From the IMG/VR virus record IMGVR_UViG_3300021142_001705, positions 1-31,112 of that record: 31,112 nt of DNA; one strand, written 5' to 3'. Positions 1 to 7,262 of this stretch are shown piece by piece (positions within the stretch are counted from its first letter, which is position 1; the number at the start of each line of letters is the position of its first letter). A model generated the notes under the pieces. It did no database searches, had not been told where the DNA came from, and saw nothing but the letters and a program-made list of their open reading frames with translations. The DNA is from a virus. The position numbers and the translations under genes were made by a program.

Positions 1-380
1 ATTTGAAAGCGCATTTCTTTCACTGGAATGTGGAAGGAATTCACTTCCAAGAATTACATGCCTTGTTTGAAACTATCTACACTGAAGTGTATGGCACGGT
101 GGATGAATTTGCAGAAAAGATTCGTAGCCTGGGTGGTTATGCTCCTGGGTCAAACAGTCGTTTCAGTGTGCTAAGTCAAATCGATGACGAAATTGAAGTT
201 GTTCCGGCCGAAGCAATGATACGGGAACTGTTGGAAGATACTGCCAAAATGATGGTCATACTCAAGCGTGTGTATGACATGGCCGAAACACAAGGCGAAC
301 ACGGTTTTAGTAACTTTTTGGCCGAGCGCATGGATGCATTTAGAAAACACGCATGGATGTTGAGAGCGAGCACAAAATGA
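1..380 (+). CDS. dps: Dps/ferritin-like protein, 5'-truncated
   Basis: The first complete codon is at base 3 and the start lies upstream of the window, so about 126 C-terminal residues are visible. They follow the Dps pattern: HFFHWNVEG near the start, then a second His in F-x-E-L-H, then V-D-E-F-A-E-K-I-R-S-L-G-G. These supply the His, His, Asp and Glu that bind iron at the Dps subunit interface. Dps proteins oxidise Fe(II) with peroxide, store the iron and often shield DNA. The stop overlaps the next start (ATGA at 377-380), so it belongs to the same transcript as the tagged genes downstream. Whether it carries the same N-terminal tag cannot be seen. Its likely role is to protect phage DNA from oxidative damage; packaging in the head is only a guess. 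Confidence 0.8.
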   Translation, partial: LKAHFFHWNVEGIHFQELHALFETIYTEVYGTVDEFAEKIRSLGGYAPGSNSRFSVLSQIDDEIEVVPAEAMIRELLEDTAKMMVILKRVYDMAETQGEHGFSNFLAERMDAFRKHAWMLRASTK

Positions 381-766
381 AAATAAAAGAAATAATAATC
401 GAATCTGACATTCCAGCACAACCCACCATGCTACCCAAGGATCGCACCGCTGGTCTCAAAGGCCCACTGAGCTTGCCAGCATTGAGTCAAAACAAGTCTA
501 ATGGCAGCAGCTACATGCAGTATAGATTTGGATTGGCCTTAGCCGGAGCGCCCGATATTCCTACTCCGGCTGTGGGTGCATTCAGTGGTGATCCTTATGC
601 ATCAACCTATACCGATGTCGAACGCGAAATGATTGATTTTGCTCTAGATCAGGTGGGTGGTGGAAAAGCACTAGAAATGGGCGATAATCGCAGTCGCGAA
701 GATGATCATGTGCATCATGTAAGTCCAGTGCGCCAAGTTGGGGCTATTGTCTTAAAGAAGAAATAA
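377..766 (+). CDS. Small protein with capsid-targeting-like N-terminus (paralogue A)
   Basis: The start at 377 is chosen because the ATG overlaps the previous stop (ATGA) and gives the N-terminus MKIKEIIIE, shared in form with several neighbours. An in-frame ATG at 353 would lie inside the Dps gene. The product is 129 residues. After the tag it has a low-complexity Pro/Ser/Gly stretch, then a segment around YMQYRFGLALAGAP, a YTDVEREMIDFAL helix and a C-terminal VHHVSPVRQVGAIVLKKK. The next gene repeats this layout, so the two are tandem paralogues. I recognise no enzymatic domain. By analogy with T4 internal proteins, which start MKTYQEFIAE, it could be a small internal head protein cut after I-I-E. 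The function is unknown. Confidence 0.7.
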   Translation: MKIKEIIIESDIPAQPTMLPKDRTAGLKGPLSLPALSQNKSNGSSYMQYRFGLALAGAPDIPTPAVGAFSGDPYASTYTDVEREMIDFALDQVGGGKALEMGDNRSREDDHVHHVSPVRQVGAIVLKKK

Positions 767-1149
767 TGAAAATACATGAAATTATTAACGAAATGAAGTT
801 GGGTAAAATACCTCCGGGGCATAAAGAAGCCACTGCTAAAGGTATTCATTTGTTCATGGACCCAGATGGATGGGACAATGATCACCATCTAGAACGTGTG
901 ATGCGAGCCGCTGCCATGGCAGACGGCAGTGATGACCCAATTGATGTAGACAATAACAGTTTTGTTGGCAAGTACAATATTGCGTATCCTTATACCGAGG
1001 TGGAAAGTCGCATGATGAAACAGGCGTTTCGGGCACTGGGATCTGATACCTACAGTCATCAGGAACACAAGACCAGTCAAGAGCAGGAAACAGTTCATAA
1101 AACCAGTCCGACTCGTCAGGTTGGTGCAATAACACTCAAGAAAAAATAA
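766..1149 (+). CDS. Small protein with capsid-targeting-like N-terminus (paralogue B)
   Basis: The 127-residue product begins MKIHEIINE and starts in a TAATG overlap with the previous gene. It shares with that neighbour a central helix (LERVMRAAAMADG versus MQYRFGLALAGAP), a YTEVESRMMKQAF segment and the C-terminal pattern VHKTSPTRQVGAITLKKK. The middle is acidic and His-rich (D-P-D-G-W-D-N-D-H-H). No catalytic motif is evident. The terminal lysine codons form an A/G-rich stretch that may serve as ribosome-binding site for the gene starting at 1151. Likely role by context: a small packaged or head-associated protein. This is inference from the tag only. Confidence 0.7.
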   Translation: MKIHEIINEMKLGKIPPGHKEATAKGIHLFMDPDGWDNDHHLERVMRAAAMADGSDDPIDVDNNSFVGKYNIAYPYTEVESRMMKQAFRALGSDTYSHQEHKTSQEQETVHKTSPTRQVGAITLKKK

Positions 1150-1150
1150 C

Positions 1151-2950
1151 ATGAAGTCTATAGAGTTTGATCGTGCCTGTCAGTTATTTGAAGATACCAA
1201 TCAGTTTGTGCATCGGTATCTGCCGTGGCTGAAAGATCAATTGCAACTAGATCAATTGCCCAATATACAACTACTGGCCAAACCCGAAGATCAAACATTT
1301 GGCAAATACGGAGATGGCAAATTGTACGTGGTCACTGGTGGTCGACATCCAGTTGATGTGTTGCGTACCTTGGCACACGAACTAACTCATTACAAACAGG
1401 ACTTAGATGGTAAACTCAACCCTGAATCAGGCGAGACTGGTAGTGAAGAAGAAAACGAAGCAAATTCAAATGCCGGCATAATCATGCGTGCGTTTGCCAA
1501 GGCACATCCCGAAGAACTGGGACTCGATCCCAAACTTAAAGAAGACTTTACTGGTTGCGCCAAACCCGGATCAAGACCGGGCAGTCTACGTCGCAAGGCC
1601 GGTCTTAAAAAAGGTGAAACCATGCGCAACAGTGACCTAATGCGACTGCATGGTCGAGCCAATGAAATGAAACGCAGCAACAACAAGGCCACTCGCGAAC
1701 GCGGAGTGCAACTGGCACGTCAGGTTCAGTGGTACAAAAATTTCCACAAAACCAAGAGTCAAGCCGAAGGCGCTGTAAACGAAGATGCAGTGGCTGACTT
1801 GAAAAAAGATCTAAAAAATCCACACAGTTACAATGCCATCGATCACATGATGAAAGCCATTGCCAAGAAACACAAAATGACTCCCAAACAACTGCACGAT
1901 AAATTTGTCAACAAAACCGGTGATATTCCTGACAACTGGATCAAACAAACCACTAAAGAGGACATCAGTCGTCGCGGATTCATGCGCGGTGCTATAGGTG
2001 CTGGTGTTGCAGCCGCAACTGGTGGAGCATTGGCCAAAACTGCCAGACAACCTGCAGAGTTGCCCATGACCGGATACTATCAAGTATGGATAAAACCTGG
2101 CGACACTATTTATAGTATAGCACGTAGTACCGCATCCGATCCACATGATATAATGAAACTCAACGGGTTTGACAATAAAACCCGTCTTGAAAAAGGACAA
2201 CTGGTCAAGATTCCTGAATATGGCAAGCATCCCGAATATCCCTTAAAGGCACAACAGGCAAAAGCAGCAGCTGCGCCAGTGGCACAACCGCCAGTAGTGC
2301 CGGGTAAAAGCATATATGCTGATCCTGCCGACGCTGGTGTTGACCGCAGTCGAAAAACAGCAGAACCGGTAAAATCCACAGACATTCCTAAATCAATAGC
2401 AGTCAATAATCCCAAGAGTGCGTTAAACGAACCCGGGTTCATGGACAAGTTAAAAGACGTGGCACATAGACTTGGACTTGAAGTAAATGCGTTAATTGGA
2501 ATTATCGGGCACGAAACCATACGTACATTTAGTCCTTCAATTCAAGCACCCGACAAAATTACAAAAGACGGACAACGTGTACCCGGAGCAGTGGGACTTA
2601 TACAATTCACACACGGCACCGCAAAAGATTTGGGAACAAGTACAGAAGAACTCAAGCGCATGAGTGGTACTCAACAACTGGACTATGTGTACAGATTTCT
2701 TAAAAGGTCTTCTCGACCTGGTATGGACGCCGGAGATCTTTACATGAGTATATTCATACCGGCCTATGTGGGACGCGATCCAAGAACAGTGATAGCTAAG
2801 GAAGGTGGCGGAAGATTACCCGGTACTGGTTTAAATATGGATCAAATCTGGAGAGATAATCCTGAATTTGGTAAACACAAACACAAGAGTTATTTTACAA
2901 TTCAAGACGTCAAAAACACTTTAGCGAACTTTATGAATGTGCCGCGATAA
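1151..2950 (+). CDS. Multidomain metallopeptidase / LysM / lytic transglycosylase-like protein
   Basis: The 599-residue product has a composite architecture. Residues 1-15 (MKSIEFDRACQLFED) are tag-like. Residues 67-85 contain LAHELTH, an HExxH zinc-peptidase motif (His76, Glu77, His80). Residues about 138-200 are basic (RPGSLRRKAG and an Arg/Lys-rich helix). Residues 273-298 look like a twin-arginine signal (SRRGFMRG, then an Ala/Gly-rich hydrophobic run). Residues 309-355 fit a LysM peptidoglycan-binding repeat. Residues about 430-530 fit a lytic transglycosylase domain, with Glu455 in IIGHET and the AVGLIQF motif at 480-486. The parts suggest cell-wall degradation, perhaps during entry. 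An internal Tat-like signal would work only after proteolysis; V-N-E|D at 209-212 is a plausible prohead-protease site. Domain assignments are by motif; the processing is inference. Confidence 0.75.
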   Translation: MKSIEFDRACQLFEDTNQFVHRYLPWLKDQLQLDQLPNIQLLAKPEDQTFGKYGDGKLYVVTGGRHPVDVLRTLAHELTHYKQDLDGKLNPESGETGSEEENEANSNAGIIMRAFAKAHPEELGLDPKLKEDFTGCAKPGSRPGSLRRKAGLKKGETMRNSDLMRLHGRANEMKRSNNKATRERGVQLARQVQWYKNFHKTKSQAEGAVNEDAVADLKKDLKNPHSYNAIDHMMKAIAKKHKMTPKQLHDKFVNKTGDIPDNWIKQTTKEDISRRGFMRGAIGAGVAAATGGALAKTARQPAELPMTGYYQVWIKPGDTIYSIARSTASDPHDIMKLNGFDNKTRLEKGQLVKIPEYGKHPEYPLKAQQAKAAAAPVAQPPVVPGKSIYADPADAGVDRSRKTAEPVKSTDIPKSIAVNNPKSALNEPGFMDKLKDVAHRLGLEVNALIGIIGHETIRTFSPSIQAPDKITKDGQRVPGAVGLIQFTHGTAKDLGTSTEELKRMSGTQQLDYVYRFLKRSSRPGMDAGDLYMSIFIPAYVGRDPRTVIAKEGGGRLPGTGLNMDQIWRDNPEFGKHKHKSYFTIQDVKNTLANFMNVPR

Positions 2951-2951
2951 T
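2938..2951 (+). repeat. 14-bp direct repeat, left copy
   Basis: TGTGCCGCGATAAT occurs here across the stop codon of the 1151-2950 gene and again at 4056-4069, immediately after the stop of the 2997-4055 gene. The two copies exactly bracket the promoter and oxygenase-like gene between them, as expected for an inserted cassette. Confidence 0.75.
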
Positions 2952-2961
2952 TAATGTTAAT

Positions 2962-2990
2962 TTGACATTGTTGACAGATATTGCTATACT
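2962..2990 (+). promoter_or_regulatory. Sigma-70 type promoter
   Basis: TTGACA at 2962-2967 and TATACT at 2985-2990 are separated by exactly 17 bp. The expected transcription start is close to 2997, which is also the ATG of the oxygenase-like gene, so the mRNA would be leaderless or nearly so. No Shine-Dalgarno sequence lies between the -10 box and the ATG. Confidence 0.7.
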
Positions 2991-2996
2991 ATTTAA

Positions 2997-4055
2997 ATGA
3001 CCTCTATCTGTAAAATTATTACCAAACCTGAAACTGTACTAACTGTACGATTACGTAACGGTAAAGTTGATGAGACTGTTGCCACTGCACAAGAATTTCA
3101 ATTGCTAGATGATTGGCAATTGATTGAAATTATTGATTCTGAAATCAAAGAAATTGAAATTCAATCAATCTCAATTGATAACGAAGACCTCGGCGAACTG
3201 CTTTATACCAGTTGGGCCACTGATGGCAGCAAAAGAAAATTTCAACCTTGCACCAGTTTAAACAACAAATTTATTCGATGGTCAATGGTGTTGCATTCTG
3301 ACGTTAGCGCATTCAAAGAAAGATTGTGTAATCAAGTGGTTAACGGAGATTTTGGTAAAAATTTATTTGAGCATTATCAATGGTTTTTAGATCTAGCAGA
3401 AAATTTATCGCAATCAACTAACAGCAATAACCTTGATAAATTCATGCAAAGATCACAAGGACTGAATTTATATCCCAAGCACAGTTACTATCTTTGGCCG
3501 TTTATCAGTTTAGACATACCAATAGATCAATTGGCAATATACGAAGAAATACAAAATCTAGAACGAATTTCGGCAGGCTCACGCAGTCCAGGATGGTCAC
3601 GCAAAGATTACACTGCAGATGTACTTGGATCTTTAGAATTACCACAAACTAAAAAATGGTTGGCTGATATAGGAGTTGCTGGACTGGGTCACGTTAATCC
3701 GGCACTTTTAAAATCCCGTGGTTATATCAATTTGCATCGCGATTTTGATCAAGACCATAGAGGCAAATACTGGGATCCACACATACAAGGAATGCCGCCG
3801 CCGGAACGAGGAATAGGAATAGATATAATACACGTGCCTTTATTGGGCAATGAACAAGTAAAATTAAAAGTGTCTGGCGGTGGTATCATGCCCAATACTG
3901 CCAATTTACTCAATCATGCTGCATATGCTCATGCAGCCGTCAACGAAGGCTATAACGACCGATACGTGCTTATAATTTATGCTGTCTGGACCGATGAATT
4001 TGTTCAAAAATATCTGATTCCAACCGAGATTTATTGCAATCTAGATATAGCATAG
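2997..4055 (+). CDS. Fe(II)/2-oxoglutarate oxygenase-like protein (aspartyl/asparaginyl hydroxylase type)
   Basis: The 352-residue product has a C-terminal half with the H-x-D...H...R arrangement of 2OG oxygenases: INLHRDF (His237, Asp239), His317 or His322 in LLNHAAYAHAA, and Arg332 in DRYVLIIYAVW. The spacing resembles aspartyl/asparaginyl beta-hydroxylase-like proteins. The N-terminal 200 residues carry no motif I recognise. Family members hydroxylate protein side chains or small molecules; the substrate here is unknown. The gene has its own strong promoter directly upstream, lacks the N-terminal tag of its neighbours and is bracketed by 14-bp direct repeats. That suggests it was inserted into the tagged-gene cluster as an independent unit. 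Confidence 0.6.
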   Translation: MTSICKIITKPETVLTVRLRNGKVDETVATAQEFQLLDDWQLIEIIDSEIKEIEIQSISIDNEDLGELLYTSWATDGSKRKFQPCTSLNNKFIRWSMVLHSDVSAFKERLCNQVVNGDFGKNLFEHYQWFLDLAENLSQSTNSNNLDKFMQRSQGLNLYPKHSYYLWPFISLDIPIDQLAIYEEIQNLERISAGSRSPGWSRKDYTADVLGSLELPQTKKWLADIGVAGLGHVNPALLKSRGYINLHRDFDQDHRGKYWDPHIQGMPPPERGIGIDIIHVPLLGNEQVKLKVSGGGIMPNTANLLNHAAYAHAAVNEGYNDRYVLIIYAVWTDEFVQKYLIPTEIYCNLDIA

Positions 4056-4069
4056 TGTGCCGCGATAAT
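4056..4069 (+). repeat. 14-bp direct repeat, right copy
   Basis: This is the second copy of TGTGCCGCGATAAT, beginning on the base after the oxygenase-like gene's stop codon. Recombination between the copies would remove one repeat, the promoter and the whole gene, and rejoin the tagged-gene cluster. Confidence 0.75.
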
Positions 4070-4091
4070 CAATAAAGCTCGTCTGCCAATT

Positions 4092-4163
4092 CGTTGTTGC
4101 CTAGGGGAGAGATATGGAAAATCCTCAGGTTCTTCAAATCTTTATCTCCCCATATCGCAACGG
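4092..4163 (+). promoter_or_regulatory. Intergenic structured RNA, possible bistable hairpin
   Basis: The gap between the oxygenase and amidoligase genes contains two competing stems. GGGGAGA (4104-4110) pairs with TCTCCCC (4145-4151), and GATATGG (4111-4117) pairs with CCATATC (4150-4156). They share bases 4150-4151, so both cannot form together. An outer CGTTG (4092-4096) / CAACG (4158-4162) pair fits the second stem. The first stem would cover a Shine-Dalgarno-like GGGGAG and the second would cover an ATG at 4114. The pairings are seen in sequence; the regulatory role is inferred. Confidence 0.4.
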
Positions 4164-4179
4164 CACAGGGTATTTGTGA
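4114..4179 (+). CDS. Possible 21-residue leader peptide
   Basis: An ATG at 4114 follows a good ribosome-binding site (GGGGAGAG at 4104-4111) and opens a short frame beginning MENPQVLQIF and ending GTGYL at TGA 4177-4179. The stop lies 10 nt before the amidoligase ATG at 4190, which has no ribosome-binding site of its own. Translation of this peptide could therefore feed ribosomes to the amidoligase start. The peptide resembles nothing I know and the frame may be fortuitous. Confidence 0.3.
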   Translation: MENPQVLQIFISPYRNGTGYL

Positions 4180-4189
4180 TAAATACTCA

Positions 4190-6208
4190 ATGCGTTTTAC
4201 ACAAATAAACAAAGCCGTAATACAAAAACAAGAACTTGACGAAGTTCGCATGAGTCCCACTGCGTTTGCTGATGCTGTCAAACAAGGTGACACTCAAGGT
4301 GTTTTGGTGGGATTTGAATTTGAAATCTGTGCCCCCAAATCAACTGTTCAAGGAAATTTTGGTGGCAATACCAACACTGATGCTAACCCTCGCGATCCGC
4401 GTGAACAGATGCAACATGATTTTGAACAATTTGAAATTTTTGACTACAGAAGTTTTAAAAATGTTACCATCAGTGAATTTGATCAAACACTTAAACTAAA
4501 AAAACCCTTGGGCGGTTACACCAGCATGGCCGAAGCACTGGCCGCATATTCAGCAAAGACTTTGACCCAAGCCAAGGAATCGTTTAGCCAATTGCCCGAA
4601 GACCTACGTATAAAATACAAAAAGACCGCAATAGACCGAGCCAAATACAAACAAGCGGAATATCCCTATCCCGATAAAAAGATTGGAACGCAGTTGTGGT
4701 TTGCTAAATCATTGGGCGATTTGATTTTTTCTCGAGAATTAGATTATCGAACTCCGCGCAAACGAGACAGTCGAGCCCGTCACCAACTTTATGATACGGT
4801 TATAAAATTAACAAACCTATCAGTTCCCAACGACTGGGATACATTTTTTGACGAAATAATACCTCCAGAATTGCGTGGATCCATGCGCGGTAGCCTATTT
4901 ATAGCACGCCATCTAAACGAATACTTTGACTATGATCTTGAGCAAGTTGAAAAAGTGTTTGATTTAGAACAGGCAAGAGACGATTATAGAGAATACGACG
5001 ATGAGTGGAACGAAGATGATTCTATTTACATGGATCTTTCTTTGGTATTACAACCTGTGGTAGAAAAAACCATGGGACGACGAGTTACAGTGTTTGGCGA
5101 TTATCACGAGAATACAAAGAACATGACCGACTGGTACATCGAGCCTGATGGCAGTATCATACCTGATGGTGACGACTATGATGGTTGTGCAGAAATTGTC
5201 AGTCCACCGTTACCGGCCCTGGAAGCCATGACCGTGCTGACTAAATTTTATTCCATGGCCAAACAATTGCGTCTTTACACCAATTCCTCAACTGGCCTGC
5301 ATATCAATGTCAGTATTCCCCAAGAACTAGACGTATTAAAACTTGCTGTGTTCTTGGGTGAAGAACGAGTACTCGAATACTTCAAACGCGAGGACAATAT
5401 TTTTGTACAAAGCATATTGAAACATCTCAAGAGCTCGGGACCGCGACAGGCATTTGTACAAAGTCGACCCGGAGAACCAGCCAAGCCCACTGTTCTCAAA
5501 TTGCCGTTGTTGCAACACATGGCACAAGAATTTAGTAGACAACACAAGGCCAGCATCAGTTACAACGGTACTTATGTGAGTTTCAGACATGCCGGAGGTG
5601 ATTATTTAAACGACTACAACAGTATTGTACAATTAGTAGGACGTTTTGTTCGAGCCATGATCATTGCTGCTGATCCTGCGGTATACCGAAATGAATACAT
5701 AACCAAATTGACACAGTTGGTGGGCGGTGTTCCTGCAACAAACCTTGATCACAGTGCAGAGCTTCAACAATTACGAACACAGGGAATACCGATTTATACG
5801 GTTACTGCATGGAATAACAAAAATAGAACTGCAAAACAAATTATCAACAACATATCATCGGTATTTAAACAAAAAAATTCCAAGTTAATCGTTGCCGGAT
5901 TTGGGCCTGCTGGTGAAACTGGAAAAGATAACATGTTGAGAAAAGCTGACCATGATTTTCTCACATTGAAGCGAGCTCTTGAAAAAGCCAACCCATCAGA
6001 CTTTATAACTATACAAGTTTATAATTCTGACGGAATTAAAAATATCAACTTGGGCGCAACAACTTCAATTGGTTCGCAATTTTTTGTAGTAGATAAAGGA
6101 ATGTTACCTTCCAATACTGCAATAGCACAACAAATTATAAAACAAAAAATGCAACAAGCATACGGCACCGCAATTGCTGCACCAGTAAAGGTCAAGAAGA
6201 AAAAATGA
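4190..6208 (+). CDS. Amidoligase-like enzyme (GS/GCS fold, ATP-dependent COOH-NH2 ligase)
   Basis: Starting at 4190 the product has 672 residues. Its N-terminus, MRFTQINKAV followed by QELDE, is only loosely like the neighbours' tags. The core matches the phage amidoligase family: GVLVGFEFEICAP (Glu43, Glu45), then the acidic D-G-S-I-I-P-D-G stretch followed by CAEIVSPPL, then STGLHINVSI, the metal- and ATP-binding signatures of the glutamine synthetase-like fold. Members form amide or isopeptide bonds between carboxyl and amino groups. The last residues are VKVKKKK, encoded by an A/G-rich stretch that may act as ribosome-binding site for the next gene. The ATGA overlap couples it to a gamma-glutamyl-cyclotransferase-like gene, a pairing known for amidoligases. 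A longer reading from TTG at 4094 is possible but lacks a ribosome-binding site. Confidence 0.75.
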   Translation: MRFTQINKAVIQKQELDEVRMSPTAFADAVKQGDTQGVLVGFEFEICAPKSTVQGNFGGNTNTDANPRDPREQMQHDFEQFEIFDYRSFKNVTISEFDQTLKLKKPLGGYTSMAEALAAYSAKTLTQAKESFSQLPEDLRIKYKKTAIDRAKYKQAEYPYPDKKIGTQLWFAKSLGDLIFSRELDYRTPRKRDSRARHQLYDTVIKLTNLSVPNDWDTFFDEIIPPELRGSMRGSLFIARHLNEYFDYDLEQVEKVFDLEQARDDYREYDDEWNEDDSIYMDLSLVLQPVVEKTMGRRVTVFGDYHENTKNMTDWYIEPDGSIIPDGDDYDGCAEIVSPPLPALEAMTVLTKFYSMAKQLRLYTNSSTGLHINVSIPQELDVLKLAVFLGEERVLEYFKREDNIFVQSILKHLKSSGPRQAFVQSRPGEPAKPTVLKLPLLQHMAQEFSRQHKASISYNGTYVSFRHAGGDYLNDYNSIVQLVGRFVRAMIIAADPAVYRNEYITKLTQLVGGVPATNLDHSAELQQLRTQGIPIYTVTAWNNKNRTAKQIINNISSVFKQKNSKLIVAGFGPAGETGKDNMLRKADHDFLTLKRALEKANPSDFITIQVYNSDGIKNINLGATTSIGSQFFVVDKGMLPSNTAIAQQIIKQKMQQAYGTAIAAPVKVKKKK

Positions 6209-6918
6209 AAATATCAGAAATTCTAAGAGAAAACTTTGCTGATGGTAAAAATCCCGGACGCAAAGGTCTCGCTAAACGTAGTGGTGTTAATACCAAAGCC
6301 AGTGTAAGCAGTCTACGTAAAACTGCCAAACACTCAACTGGTGAAAAAGCCCGTATGGCACATTGGTTGGCCAACATGAAGGCCGGCAAAGCACGAGCTA
6401 AAGCAAAAAAGCATGAAAGTGTTGACGAAGGTCGAAATGCGGATGTGCCGGTATATTACTTTGCTTATGGCATGTTGACCGATCCACATCTGATGGAGGG
6501 TCTAGAACTAGTGGGAGTAGGCAAATTACGCAATTTCAAATACCATATGTATTCATGGGCCAATGTGGAACCCACACCGGGCGCTAAAGTATTGGGATGT
6601 TTATGGGCCATCGACCGTAGAGAAATTGCCAGACTGGACCAAGCCGAAGGATATCCCAGTCTGTATGATCGTAGAACCTATCCGGTGTATTGCAACGGCC
6701 AAAAATATCCAGCAGAAGTTTATGTAATGACTCCGCAAACACTAGAATATTGTCAAGGTTCTCAACCCAGCCAAGGTTATGTCAATAGAATAGTTCGTGG
6801 CTATAGAAATGCTGGCATTCCATTATCGCAATTGCAACATGCATTACAAATATCAGGAGTTGCCAAAACTCCAAAAAAAATTGCAAACGATCCCAGTCCT
6901 TGGGCAGATGACAAATGA
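6205..6918 (+). CDS. Gamma-glutamyl cyclotransferase-like (AIG2/GGCT) protein with tag and basic N-terminal module
   Basis: The 237-residue product starts MKISEILRE, a clear capsid-targeting-like tag. Residues 10-70 form a Lys/Arg-rich module (GRKGLAKRSG, then STGEKARMAHWLANMKAGK), followed by SVDEGRN at 72-78. The GGCT fold follows: VYYFAYGMLTDP at 83-94, and LDQAEGYPSLYDRR with the likely catalytic Glu148. GGCT enzymes release 5-oxoproline from gamma-glutamyl compounds. Next to an amidoligase it may edit or reverse gamma-glutamyl or similar amide links. V-D-E|G at 73-76 is a plausible second prohead-protease site that would free the enzyme from the tag and basic module. The gene is coupled by ATGA on both sides. 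Domain identity is fairly secure; packaging is inferred. Confidence 0.75.
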   Translation: MKISEILRENFADGKNPGRKGLAKRSGVNTKASVSSLRKTAKHSTGEKARMAHWLANMKAGKARAKAKKHESVDEGRNADVPVYYFAYGMLTDPHLMEGLELVGVGKLRNFKYHMYSWANVEPTPGAKVLGCLWAIDRREIARLDQAEGYPSLYDRRTYPVYCNGQKYPAEVYVMTPQTLEYCQGSQPSQGYVNRIVRGYRNAGIPLSQLQHALQISGVAKTPKKIANDPSPWADDK

Positions 6919-7262
6919 AAGCACGTGAATTTTTAAATAAGTTGCCCGAGTTTACCACTGCTTATCATATTACTACACGAGAAAATGCCGATAATATTCG
7001 ACACGGCGGATTAGATCCACGTGAAGAAGGCAAGGCCTATTTGGTGGTTGATGAGGGCGATCCTGCTAAACTCCGAGACGATTTACGCACTGTGGCCGGA
7101 TGGCTGTTAGAACGAGATAATGATGATCCATTGACATTATTAAAAATCAATGTCACAGGCGTACCCTTGGAATTTGAACATGGTTGGTATTTTTCTACAG
7201 TTGCTATACCATCTAATCGTATTAAAGATTTAGGCGAACGTGCATTTGCTCGAGTATCATAA
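6915..7262 (+). CDS. ADP-ribosyltransferase/KptA-like small protein
   Basis: The 115-residue product begins MKAREFLNKLPEF, a weaker version of the neighbours' tag. Residues 16-36 (AYHITTRENADNIRHGGLDP) match the H-x-T-x7-I-x3-G-L-x-P signature of the ADP-ribosyltransferase and RNA 2'-phosphotransferase fold, where the His contacts NAD or the phosphate. A short beta-rich remainder (LTLLKINV, HGWYFSTVAIP) is consistent with a compact ART-like domain, though the usual downstream catalytic residues cannot be assigned with certainty. T4 packages an ART (Alt) in its head and injects it to modify host RNA polymerase, so an ART-like protein in a tagged cluster is suggestive. ATGA and TAATG overlaps link it to both neighbours. 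Confidence 0.5.
   Translation: MKAREFLNKLPEFTTAYHITTRENADNIRHGGLDPREEGKAYLVVDEGDPAKLRDDLRTVAGWLLERDNDDPLTLLKINVTGVPLEFEHGWYFSTVAIPSNRIKDLGERAFARVS

Noticed and set aside
353-376. Upstream ATG for the first tagged gene
   Set aside because: It lies inside the Dps frame, whereas ATG 377 gives the shared tag and an ATGA overlap.
1811-2230. 139-residue frame on the - strand
   Set aside because: It is opposite the LysM/transglycosylase gene and has Cys/His/Phe-rich, non-protein-like composition.
4178-4185. GATAAATA as a T4-type late promoter for the amidoligase
   Set aside because: It lies so close to the ATG that the expected start would fall at or after the codon. It may act elsewhere, but support is poor.
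4094-4189. N-terminal extension of the amidoligase from TTG 4094
   Set aside because: It crosses the hairpin region, lacks a ribosome-binding site and resembles no protein segment.
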